10,092 nt of DNA from an uncultured Clostridia bacterium (GCA_944388615.1 CALXJL010000053.1:1-10092), one strand, 5' to 3'; positions 1 through 6,591 are shown, counted from the first letter of the stretch. Program-made: numbers and translations. Notes: generated by a model from the letters alone, not told the origin.

Positions 1-1689
1 GTATCAAATATAGTAGATTTTGCAGAAAATGAAATGGAAGAAACAATAGAAACACCAACAAGCAATGGTCGTGTAGTCGTATATGATAGAACAAATCCAG
101 GATATACAGTAAAACCAGAATCAAAAGGAACAGAAGAAAAGAATATATATTCAAGTGTGTCATTTAAATTAGAAGACAATTATATGCTAGATAAAGTAAT
201 ATTAAATGGAGTAGCAAAAGATTTAAAAGATAATAGATGGAGTGACCTTAATGATATAGTACCAGGAAGCTATGGAGCAATAGAAGGAGAAAATACATTA
301 GAAATATATGATTTGGCAGGAAACAAAACAGAATATAAATTTACATTAGATACAAAAACACCAGGATATACAGTAAAACCAGAATCAAAGGGAACAGAGG
401 AAAAGAATATATATTCAAAAGTATCATTTAAATTAGAAGACAATTATATGTTAAATAAAGTAATATTAAATGGAGTAGAAAAAGATTTAAAAGATAATAG
501 ATGGAGTGACCTTAATGATATAGTACCAGGAAGCTATGGAGCAATAGAAGGAGAAAATACATTAGAAATATATGATTTAGCAGGAAATAGAACAGAATAT
601 AAATTTACATTGGAAACAAAATCTCCAGTAGTAACACTATATGACTTTAGAGGAAATAAATTACAACCAGGATGGTATTCTGATGCATTATACGCAATAA
701 TAGAAGATCAAAATGAGTATACGGCCAAATTAACAGATCATAATGGAAATACAAAAGACTATGTAAGTGGAACAGTAGAAGGAGGAAGAGCAAATTATAC
801 ACTTGTTGTAACAGACATAGCAGGAAATACAACAACAATAGAATTTGGAATAGATAAAGATACTCCAAAAATAACTGGTGTAACAGAAGGAAGTTTCTAT
901 AAAGAGGATGTAAAAGATATAAAAATAACAGATTTAAATCTAGATAAAATAACATATACAGTAAATGGCGGAGCAGAACAACAATATACTCAAGGAACAA
1001 CAGTACTTAGTGAAGATGGAAATTATACATTAACAGCAACAGATAAAGCGGGAAACAAGGAAACAGTTAACTTTACTATAGACAAAACACTTCCAAAAAT
1101 GAAAGTTGGAGATACAGAATATAATAGCGGTGCTACTATTCATACTAACAATAGATTTGATGCAGATGCTGTAGATACAAATATGTATCAAATATATACA
1201 AATAATGTATTAAGACTTACTATTAGCGTAAGTGGACAAAGCAGATATACAATTCAATTAATAGATAAAGCAGGAAATGTAAGTACATTTTATGTATATG
1301 TAGATAAAACAAATCCAACAATAAGTATAGATAGAAATGTTGAATTAAAAGTAGGAGAGGCTTTTGTAGAAGATATACATTCAAAAATATCAGATAACTA
1401 TACAAATGCAGATGAATTAAAAGTAGAAATTTATCCAGTAAATGGAATAAAAGTAGATTCAAATGTACCAGGAACTTATCAGATAAACTATAAAATATCA
1501 GATAAAGCAGGAAATTTTGAAGTAGCAACAAGAACAATTACAGTTAATGCAGATACAACAGGACAACAAAATGATACAGTAAATAATTCATCAGAACCTA
1601 CAAATGCTTTATCAGGAGATGATGAAAATATCTCAAACGGTAGTACTAGTACAGAACCAACCGTAAAAGAAGATGATGAAATTGAATAA
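1..1689 (+). CDS. Ig-like repeat surface/secreted protein, 3' part (5' end outside window)
   Basis: The reading frame is open from base 1 with no ribosome binding site before the first ATG at 34, so this is the C-terminal part of a longer protein and its signal peptide is not visible. What remains is a chain of bacterial Ig-like beta-sandwich modules of about 70-90 residues, marked by recurring 'DKTxP' at module starts and 'DxAGN' near module ends (for example DLAGNKT, DIAGNTT, DKAGNKE, DKAGNVS, DKAGNFE). The first two complete modules are almost identical (see the repeat at 97-624). The last module (about 1303-1550) resembles the DUF5011 Ig-like type. The final ~45 residues are low-complexity, rich in Ser, Thr, Asn, Asp and Glu, ending EDDEIE. 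No LPXTG motif, closing membrane segment or choline/SLH-type anchor is seen at the C terminus, so anchoring must be N-terminal or absent. Such proteins are usually adhesins or cell-wall associated; the ligand cannot be told. Confidence 0.85.
   Translation, partial: VSNIVDFAENEMEETIETPTSNGRVVVYDRTNPGYTVKPESKGTEEKNIYSSVSFKLEDNYMLDKVILNGVAKDLKDNRWSDLNDIVPGSYGAIEGENTLEIYDLAGNKTEYKFTLDTKTPGYTVKPESKGTEEKNIYSKVSFKLEDNYMLNKVILNGVEKDLKDNRWSDLNDIVPGSYGAIEGENTLEIYDLAGNRTEYKFTLETKSPVVTLYDFRGNKLQPGWYSDALYAIIEDQNEYTAKLTDHNGNTKDYVSGTVEGGRANYTLVVTDIAGNTTTIEFGIDKDTPKITGVTEGSFYKEDVKDIKITDLNLDKITYTVNGGAEQQYTQGTTVLSEDGNYTLTATDKAGNKETVNFTIDKTLPKMKVGDTEYNSGATIHTNNRFDADAVDTNMYQIYTNNVLRLTISVSGQSRYTIQLIDKAGNVSTFYVYVDKTNPTISIDRNVELKVGEAFVEDIHSKISDNYTNADELKVEIYPVNGIKVDSNVPGTYQINYKISDKAGNFEVATRTITVNADTTGQQNDTVNNSSEPTNALSGDDENISNGSTSTEPTVKEDDEIE
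97..624 (+). repeat. Two tandem 264-bp units encoding near-identical Ig-like modules
   Basis: Unit 1 spans 97-360 and unit 2 spans 361-624; both begin CCAGGATATACAGTAAAACC. Aligned by eye without gaps they differ at about 15 of 264 positions (about 94% identical), mostly near the unit ends. The period is a whole number of codons (88), so gain or loss of units keeps the frame. Downstream modules of the same protein share only the fold motifs, not the DNA sequence. Confidence 0.9.
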
Positions 1690-1708
1690 TAAGTGTTAAA
1701 AACACTGG

Positions 1709-1745
1709 AAAATTAGAGATCAAATAATGGTCTCTAATTTTTTTT
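1709..1745 (+). terminator. Intrinsic terminator after the Ig-like protein gene
   Basis: A perfect 11-bp stem AAAATTAGAGA (1709-1719) pairs with TCTCTAATTTT (1731-1741) around an 11-nt loop and runs into a T tract (1738-1745), the normal form of a rho-independent terminator. A second, smaller perfect hairpin, GTGTT-AAA-AACAC, sits just before it at 1693-1705, right after the stop codon. Confidence 0.85.
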
Positions 1746-1765
1746 GAAAAAAATTAAAAATAGTA

Positions 1766-1795
1766 TTGACAAATGAGTATATATTCAACTATACT
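1766..1795 (+). promoter_or_regulatory. Promoter of the cad operon
   Basis: The -35 box TTGACA (1766-1771) is a perfect sigma-A match. The best-spaced -10 is TATACT (1790-1795), 18 bp downstream. A perfect TATAAT at 1795-1800 also exists but would need a 23-bp spacer, so it is the less likely partner. Operator-like sequences lie within the spacer and just downstream, as expected for an ArsR-family repressor that blocks polymerase. Confidence 0.75.
1773..1788 (+). promoter_or_regulatory. Operator-like palindrome 1 (CadC site, between -35 and -10)
   Basis: ATGAGTATATATTCAA contains the imperfect palindrome TGAGTATATATTCA (6 of 7 base pairs symmetric). ArsR/SmtB repressors bind inverted TGAA/TTCA-like half-sites over promoters, and this one lies in the spacer of the cad promoter. 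The match to a CadC site is by pattern and position only. Confidence 0.6.
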
Positions 1796-1805
1796 ATAAT
1801 TAAAG

Positions 1806-1821
1806 TTGAGTAACCATTCAA
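1806..1821 (+). promoter_or_regulatory. Operator-like palindrome 2 (CadC site, at the expected transcript start)
   Basis: TTGAGTAACCATTCAA shares the pattern TGAGTA-N3-ATTCAA with site 1 and is centred exactly 33 bp downstream, about three helical turns, so the same protein could bind both on one face of the DNA. An overlapping inverted repeat TCAACT (1785-1790) / AGTTGA (1804-1809) connects the two sites and is an alternative reading of the operator. Confidence 0.55.
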
Positions 1822-1854
1822 TTATTAAACACATAATATAAAGGAGGATGAGAA

Positions 1855-2217
1855 ATGTCAAAAAACGAATTTATATGTGATTGTAATATAATACATGAAG
1901 ATGTAGTTAATGAAACAATAAAAAAAATGCCAGATCAAGATTTATTTAATAAATTAGCAGAATTTTTTAAAATTATTGGAGATACAACTAGAGCAAAAAT
2001 ATTATTTGCATTAGATAATAATGAAATGTGTGTATGTGATATCGCTAATGTACTTGGAATGAGTAAATCATCTATTTCGCACCAATTAGGGACTTTGAGA
2101 AGAAGTGGAATTGTAAAATGTAGAAGAGAAGGAAAAGAAGTTTATTATATGTTAGATGATGATCATGTAAAACAAGTATTTGAAATAGGTTGTGAGCATA
2201 TAGAACACAAAAAATAA
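1855..2217 (+). CDS. cadC: ArsR/SmtB-family metal-sensing repressor, CadC type
   Basis: A 120-residue winged-helix repressor that should hold the cad operon off until Cd, Pb or Zn binds. Known CadC proteins use an N-terminal cysteine pair plus the CxC of the motif ELCVCD (the alpha-3N site); here C8 and C10 pair with C59 and C61 in EMCVCD. The second, alpha-5 dimer-interface zinc site also looks intact: D102, H104, H115 and H118 align with Asp, His, His, Glu of CadC, the last being His instead of Glu. The recognition helix is about residues 69-85 (MSKSSISHQLGTLRRSG). An AAGGAGG ribosome binding site (1841-1847) lies 7 bp before the ATG. It is the first gene of the operon and, from the operators upstream, probably autoregulated. 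CadC is the best call; a zinc-specific CzrA/SmtB role is less likely because of the four cysteines. Confidence 0.88.
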   Translation: MSKNEFICDCNIIHEDVVNETIKKMPDQDLFNKLAEFFKIIGDTTRAKILFALDNNEMCVCDIANVLGMSKSSISHQLGTLRRSGIVKCRREGKEVYYMLDDDHVKQVFEIGCEHIEHKK

Positions 2218-2234
2218 AAATGGAGGTATTAAAA

Positions 2235-2456
2235 ATGATAAGTAAATTTAAAATTTTAGGATTAGATTGTGCAAATTGTGCAGCTGAATTAGAAAGAAAA
2301 ATAGAAAAGATAGATGAAGTAAAAAGTGTAAGTATTAGTTTTATGACACAGAGAATGGAATTAGAATATGATGAAATTAATAAAGAGGAGTTAATAAAAA
2401 AAGTGAAAAAAGTAATAAAAAAAGAAGAACCAGATGTAACTATAGAAGAAATTTAG
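2235..2456 (+). CDS. Free-standing heavy-metal-associated (HMA) domain protein
   Basis: A 73-residue protein with one ferredoxin-like HMA domain: GLDCANCA at residues 9-16 supplies metal ligands C12 and C15, followed by the expected beta-alpha-beta pattern and a Lys/Glu-rich C-terminal stretch. The DCxxC form is typical of the Zn/Cd/Pb domains of CadA and ZntA rather than the TCxxC of copper chaperones. An ATG at 2220 is in frame, but it overlaps the ribosome binding site GGAGG (2222-2226), which is correctly spaced for ATG 2235, so the latter start is chosen. It begins 17 bp after the cadC stop, and its own stop codon overlaps the AGGAGG of cadA, indicating coupled translation. It probably acts as a separate metal-delivery or sensor domain for CadA, whose N terminus lacks this module. 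Confidence 0.85.
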   Translation: MISKFKILGLDCANCAAELERKIEKIDEVKSVSISFMTQRMELEYDEINKEELIKKVKKVIKKEEPDVTIEEI

Positions 2457-2466
2457 GAGGTACAAA

Positions 2467-4314
2467 ATGAAAAAAAGAGCAATAAAAATTGTATTATCTC
2501 TCATATTGTTTTTAGTTGCAATATTAATTGAATTTAATAATATATGGATAAATAATAGTATTTTTATTGTGAGTTATATTATTGTAGGATTTGATATTGT
2601 AAAAAAAGCTATAAGAAATATATTTAGAGGAAAAGTATTTGACGAGAATTTCCTTATGACTGTGGCAACTATTGGAGCATTTGGAATTGGAGAATTTCCA
2701 GAAGCTGTTGCGGTAATGTTGTTTTACCAAATAGGAGAATTATTTCAAAGTTATGCAGTTGATAAATCCAGAAAATCAATATCTAGTTTAATGGATATTA
2801 GACCAGATTATGCAAATTTATATAAAAATGGAACAATAGAAAAAGTAAATCCAGAAGAAGTAAAAATAGGTGATTTAATTGTAGTAAAACCAGGAGAAAA
2901 AATACCATTAGATGGTAATGTTGTAGAAGGAACAACAAGTCTAGATACTAAAGCTCTAACAGGAGAGTCATTACCTAGAGAAGTGACAATAGGAGACGAA
3001 GTTCTTAGTGGATGCATTAATTTAAATGGCCTTATAAAAATAAAAGTAATAAAAGAATATGGAGAATCGACTGTAAGTAAAATATTAGATTTAGTAGAAA
3101 ATGCTAGCAGTAAAAAGTCTAAATCAGAAAATTTTATTACAAAATTTGCAAAATATTATACACCAATAGTTGTAATAATTGCATTAATGCTTGCTGTTAT
3201 TCCACCAATTATTATTAAGGATGCGAGTTTTTCAGATTGGTTATATAGAGCTTTATCATTTTTAGTTGTATCTTGCCCATGTGCATTGGTAATATCTGTA
3301 CCACTAAGTTTCTTTGGAGGTATTGGAGGGGCTTCTAAAATGGGTATCCTAATTAAAGGAAGCAATTATTTAGAAATATTATCTAATACAGAAATAGTGG
3401 TATTTGACAAAACAGGTACATTAACAGAAGGATCTTTTAAAGTTCAAAAAGTAGAACCAATTGAAATTTCAAAAGATGAATTGTTAAAAATAGCAGCATA
3501 TGCTGAGAACTATTCAAACCATCCTATTTCTAAATCTGTAAAAGAAGCCTATAACAAAGAAATTGATGAAAAACAAATTTTAAAAACAGAGGAGATATCT
3601 GGTTTAGGAATTTCTGCCAAAATTAATGAAAAAGATGTATTAATTGGTAATGATAAATTAATGAGTGAAAATAAGATAGAGTTTATTAAATGTACAGAAA
3701 TCGGTACAGTTCTATATATTGCAATTAATAAAAAATATGCAGGATATATTTTAATTGCAGATAAAATAAAAGATGATTCAGTAAAAGCAATTAAAGAATT
3801 AAAAAGAAATAATATAAAACAAACAGTAATGCTAACAGGAGATAGAAAAAATGTAGGTGAGAGTGTAGCAAATAAACTTGGACTAGATAAGGTTTTCGCA
3901 GAATTATTACCAGATGGAAAAGTTGAAAAAATAGAAGAATTGCTTAAAACAAAATCTGAAAAAGGAAAATTAGTTTTTGTAGGAGATGGAATAAATGATG
4001 CTCCAGTTCTTGCTATTTCTGATATAGGAATTGCAATGGGAGGATTGGGTGCAGATAGTGCAATAGAAGCAGCAGATATTGTAATTATGACAGATGAACC
4101 TTCTAAAATAGTAAATGCAATAAAATTATCAAAAAAGACAATGAGTATTGTTAAACAAAATATTATATTTGCTATATTTATAAAGATAGCTGTGTTGATA
4201 TTAGCAGCAATGGGATTATCTACAATGTGGGAGGCAGTATTTGCTGATGTGGGAGTTTCTATTATTGCAATTATAAATGCATTAAGGGCATTAAATATAA
4301 AAAGTATAAAATAG
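2467..4314 (+). CDS. cadA: CadA-type Cd/Zn/Pb-exporting P1B ATPase without an HMA domain
   Basis: A 615-residue membrane pump that exports divalent soft metals using ATP. In order: hydrophobic segments at about residues 7-23, 31-46 and 60-95; actuator domain with TGES (165-168); membrane segments around 227-250 and 260-283, the latter with the metal-binding CPC motif (C270-P271-C272); phosphorylation motif DKTGTLT starting at D314; nucleotide-domain HP motif (H352); hinge GDGINDAP (506-513); and two final membrane segments with an Asp (about D594, FADVGVS) that is the hallmark of the Zn/Cd/Pb (P1B-2) subgroup. CadA proteins usually run to about 700 residues because of an N-terminal HMA domain; this one starts directly at the first membrane helix, and the missing module is the gene just upstream. 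The ribosome binding site AGGAGG is at 2455-2460. All catalytic motifs are intact, so it should be functional. Confidence 0.92.
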   Translation: MKKRAIKIVLSLILFLVAILIEFNNIWINNSIFIVSYIIVGFDIVKKAIRNIFRGKVFDENFLMTVATIGAFGIGEFPEAVAVMLFYQIGELFQSYAVDKSRKSISSLMDIRPDYANLYKNGTIEKVNPEEVKIGDLIVVKPGEKIPLDGNVVEGTTSLDTKALTGESLPREVTIGDEVLSGCINLNGLIKIKVIKEYGESTVSKILDLVENASSKKSKSENFITKFAKYYTPIVVIIALMLAVIPPIIIKDASFSDWLYRALSFLVVSCPCALVISVPLSFFGGIGGASKMGILIKGSNYLEILSNTEIVVFDKTGTLTEGSFKVQKVEPIEISKDELLKIAAYAENYSNHPISKSVKEAYNKEIDEKQILKTEEISGLGISAKINEKDVLIGNDKLMSENKIEFIKCTEIGTVLYIAINKKYAGYILIADKIKDDSVKAIKELKRNNIKQTVMLTGDRKNVGESVANKLGLDKVFAELLPDGKVEKIEELLKTKSEKGKLVFVGDGINDAPVLAISDIGIAMGGLGADSAIEAADIVIMTDEPSKIVNAIKLSKKTMSIVKQNIIFAIFIKIAVLILAAMGLSTMWEAVFADVGVSIIAIINALRALNIKSIK

Positions 4315-4338
4315 GAGATACATAAAAGTATCTCCTAT
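4311..4338. terminator. Shared bidirectional hairpin between cadA and the convergent gene
   Basis: A perfect 11-bp stem ATAGGAGATAC (4311-4321) / GTATCTCCTAT (4328-4338) with a 6-nt loop. The cadA stop TAG (4312-4314) lies in the left arm and the minus-strand gene's stop (4335-4337) in the right arm. The sequence after the stem is T-rich on the minus strand (ATTTTATACTTTTTATATTT) but A/T-mixed on the plus strand, so termination should be stronger for the minus-strand transcript. Confidence 0.75.
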
Positions 4339-4808
4339 ATAAATAAATTTAAAATAGTTAATGATATCGAAATTAGAATTGATTTAAAAGAAACACGAAA
4401 AGTTTTAGTTATAATTTGTGTTGCAAGCACCAACTTATTGTCAGAAGTTACAGTTAAATCAGTACAATCTGTATTAGGAACTATATTTTCTGTATAAGGA
4501 ATATATCCTCTAAGCAATTTATTATCAAATACTCCATTTTCTATAGAATCATCAAAAACTTCATCATCAAATAAATCATTTAATAAGTCATTATTAGTAT
4601 CTTCAGAAGAATTATTTTCAGTAATATCAACATCTTCGTTATCTTCTTCTTCATCCTTAAATAATGCTTTATAATCTACAAATGCTTCATCATCTTCAAC
4701 AGTATTTTCAGAGATTGAGCTTTTTTCTACAATTTTTTCAGCACAATTTGTACTCTCATTAAATTCTAAAATGGAGTTATTGTCTGATTCTTTTAAGAAA
4801 AAATTCAT
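4335..4808 (-). CDS. Unrecognised very acidic 157-residue protein
   Basis: I do not recognise a family. Residues 1-35 are mixed polar; about 37-95 is dominated by Asp and Glu with scattered Phe and Leu (for example KDEEEDNEDVD, LFDDEVFDD); about 96-157 turns into an ordinary mix of hydrophobic and basic residues (LLRGYIPYTENIV, then TKTFRVSFKS) with a hydrophobic end. It has no signal peptide; two cysteines (C22, C114) are seen. The C-terminal ~60 residues could be a small beta-rich domain with the acidic part as a linker, which is inference. Evidence that it is real: a 157-codon frame in AT-rich DNA, a near-ideal promoter (4841-4869), an extended Shine-Dalgarno-like AGGGATGTGATT at 4813-4824, and a terminator overlapping its stop. 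It is divergent from the yifB operon and convergent with cadA, so it is probably a single-gene transcript. Confidence 0.65.
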   Translation of the reverse strand: MNFFLKESDNNSILEFNESTNCAEKIVEKSSISENTVEDDEAFVDYKALFKDEEEDNEDVDITENNSSEDTNNDLLNDLFDDEVFDDSIENGVFDNKLLRGYIPYTENIVPNTDCTDLTVTSDNKLVLATQIITKTFRVSFKSILISISLTILNLFI

Positions 4809-4840
4809 AGAAAATCACATCCCTTTTTCATATTAATCAA

Positions 4841-4869
4841 ATTATAGCATTGAGAAAAATTAAAATCAA
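4841..4869 (-). promoter_or_regulatory. Promoter of the acidic-protein gene
   Basis: On the minus strand, TTGATT (complement of 4864-4869) and a perfect TATAAT (complement of 4841-4846) are separated by 17 bp, with an extended TGC just before the -10. The expected transcript start is about 4834, giving a leader of about 26 nt. Confidence 0.75.
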
Positions 4870-4889
4870 TATATATTGTCATAAATTTA

Positions 4890-4930
4890 AAAATCGTGTT
4901 AAAAAATCGAAAAATTTGACGCACGATTTT
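4890..4930. promoter_or_regulatory. Inverted repeat between divergent promoters (possible operator)
   Basis: AAAATCGTG (4890-4898) and CACGATTTT (4922-4930) are perfect inverted 9-mers about 32 bp apart centre to centre, with a third, partial copy AAAATCG at 4903-4909. The element lies between the -35 boxes of the minus-strand promoter and of the yifB promoter, abutting the latter. If transcribed it could also fold further (TTAAA with TTTGA, two bases bulged). No T tract follows on a strand that carries an upstream gene, so a protein-binding site fits better than a terminator. Confidence 0.45.
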
Positions 4931-4932
4931 AG

Positions 4933-4961
4933 TTGAAATTTAAGACTATTAGTTATATAAT
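4933..4961 (+). promoter_or_regulatory. Promoter of the yifB-dprA-yraN operon
   Basis: TTGAAA (4933-4938) and a perfect TATAAT (4956-4961) are 17 bp apart. The expected start near 4968 leaves an 85-nt leader containing the hairpin at 5002-5027. Confidence 0.7.
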
Positions 4962-5001
4962 ACATACATATTAAATTCTAAAATATTTAAAATCTATAAA
5001 A

Positions 5002-5027
5002 CTATATATTAAATTCTAAATATATAG
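5002..5027 (+). other. Hairpin in the yifB leader
   Basis: A perfect 9-bp stem, CTATATATT / AATATATAG, closes the 8-nt loop AAATTCTA in the predicted 5' untranslated region, 14 bases before the Shine-Dalgarno AAGGAG (5042-5047). All but the outer pair are A-T, so it is weak. Part of it belongs to a 15-bp direct repeat, ATATTAAATTCTAAA, at 4968-4982 and 5006-5020. No known riboswitch pattern is recognised. Confidence 0.4.
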
Positions 5028-5052
5028 AGATTCAAAAAAACAAGGAGAAATA

Positions 5053-6591
5053 ATGTTATCAGAGGTGAAAACTATTGCCTTAAATGGTCTTTTAGGCAGT
5101 TTAATTAGTGTGCAAGTAGACATTTCATCTGGTATGCCTAATTGGAATATTGTGGGATTACCAGATGCTAGTGTAAAAGAATCCAAAGAAAGAATAAGAG
5201 TTGCAATTAGAAATTCTAATATAAAATTATTAAGTAAAAAAATAGTTGTGAATTTAGCACCAGCAGATATTAGAAAAGAAGGAGCATATTTTGATTTACC
5301 AATAGCAATAGGAATTTTAATGGCTTCTGGATATATAAAAACAAAAAGCAAAAATATTAATTTCGAAAACACAGCTTTTGTTGGAGAATTATTGTTGAAT
5401 GGAAAGATAAATAGTATAAATGGGGTTTTGCCAATTTGTATAGAAGCAATAAAATTAGGAGTGAAAACTATAATTATTCCAAAAAAGAATAAAGAAGAAG
5501 CATCTTTAATTAAAGGTATAAAAATATATGGAGTTGATAGTTTAAAAGAGATAATGGATTTTATAAATGAGAAAATTTATCTACAACAAATTGAAATAAA
5601 TAAAAAATATATAAATCGAAAAAATAATTATAATCTTGATTTTCGAGATGTAAAAGGACAAGAAAATGTAAAAAGAGCTTTAGAAATAGCTGCAGCTGGA
5701 GGACACAATTTTATGCTCATTGGTTCTCCTGGAACAGGTAAAACAATGCTTGCTAAAAGGTTGCCATCAATCTTGCCAGATCCCACATTTGAAGAACTAC
5801 TAGAAATAACTAAAATTCATAGTATTGCAGGTTTGGTAAATAATGAAATTATAAATAAAAGACCTTTTAGAATACCACATCATACTATATCGTCTACTGC
5901 ATTAGTTGGGGGAGGAAAAAATCCTAAACCAGGTGAAATAAGTCTAGCACATTATGGAGTATTATTTTTAGATGAATTTCCTGAGTTTAGAAAATCTACA
6001 TTAGAGGCTTTGAGAACTCCATTAGAGGATAAAGAAATTATAATAAACAGATTACAAGCAAATGTAAAATATCCATGCAATTTTATGCTAGGAATTAGTT
6101 TAAATCCATGTGCTTGTGGATATTATGGTACAAATAAATGTAAATGTAGTAAAGAATCAGTACAAAGATATTTAGCAAAAATAAGTGGTCCTTTACTAGA
6201 TAGAATAGATATTCAAGTATTAGTGGAAAATATTGATTATAAAAAAATAATAAAGAATAACAAAGAAGAAACATCTGAACAAATAAGAAAAAGAGTTAAT
6301 AAAGTACGTAATATACAATTAGAGAGATATAAAAAAGAGCAGATTTTCTCTAATTCAGATCTAATGCCAAATCTTATGGAAAAGTATTGTAAGTTAAATG
6401 ATAAATGTAAATCTATTTTAGAAAAAGCAGCAGATAGATTAGAATTGAGTACAAGGGCATATGAAAAAATTATAAAAGTAGCTAGAACAATAGCAGATAT
6501 GGATGATAGTAGTCAAATAAAAGAGAATCATTTATTAGAAGCAATACAATATAGAAGTCTAGATAAAAAATATTATATAGGAGAAAAATGA
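5053..6591 (+). CDS. comM: YifB/ComM family Mg-chelatase-like AAA+ ATPase
   Basis: A 512-residue protein of normal length for the YifB/ComM family, which in naturally transformable bacteria is a hexameric helicase promoting branch migration of incoming single-stranded DNA; in Clostridia its role is less clear. Visible parts: an N-terminal ChlI/Lon-protease-like fold (about residues 15-140); the AAA+ core with Walker A GSPGTGKT (224-231) and Walker B FLDEF (D307, E308); the family cysteine cluster NPCACGYYG...CKC (from C353) that looks zinc-binding; and the C-terminal Mg-chelatase subdomain (about 415-505). The start ATG follows AAGGAG by 5 bp. Its stop TGA overlaps the dprA ATG in ATGA (6588-6591), so the two are translationally coupled. 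All nucleotide-binding motifs are intact. Confidence 0.92.
   Translation: MLSEVKTIALNGLLGSLISVQVDISSGMPNWNIVGLPDASVKESKERIRVAIRNSNIKLLSKKIVVNLAPADIRKEGAYFDLPIAIGILMASGYIKTKSKNINFENTAFVGELLLNGKINSINGVLPICIEAIKLGVKTIIIPKKNKEEASLIKGIKIYGVDSLKEIMDFINEKIYLQQIEINKKYINRKNNYNLDFRDVKGQENVKRALEIAAAGGHNFMLIGSPGTGKTMLAKRLPSILPDPTFEELLEITKIHSIAGLVNNEIINKRPFRIPHHTISSTALVGGGKNPKPGEISLAHYGVLFLDEFPEFRKSTLEALRTPLEDKEIIINRLQANVKYPCNFMLGISLNPCACGYYGTNKCKCSKESVQRYLAKISGPLLDRIDIQVLVENIDYKKIIKNNKEETSEQIRKRVNKVRNIQLERYKKEQIFSNSDLMPNLMEKYCKLNDKCKSILEKAADRLELSTRAYEKIIKVARTIADMDDSSQIKENHLLEAIQYRSLDKKYYIGEK

Noticed and set aside
647..1537. Two minus-strand open frames (647-1000 and 1223-1537) rich in Leu, Tyr and Phe
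   Set aside because: They lie opposite the Ig-like protein gene, and their composition simply mirrors its A-rich codons; they have no ribosome binding site or recognisable domain.
2220..2234. Upstream ATG (2220) as start of the HMA protein
   Set aside because: It overlaps the GGAGG that is properly placed for ATG 2235, and the extra residues MEVLK are simply the translated ribosome binding site.
4889..4931. Intrinsic terminator or riboswitch at the AAAATCGTG inverted repeat
   Set aside because: No gene ends into it in either direction and it lies upstream of both promoters, so it should not be transcribed by them; a protein-binding site is the better reading.
5016..5372. Minus-strand open frame opposite the start of yifB, and similar ones at 2524-2730, 2808-3017, 3156-3365, 6617-6952, 8620-8904 and 9461-9679
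   Set aside because: All are antisense shadows of well-supported genes without ribosome binding sites or domain signatures.
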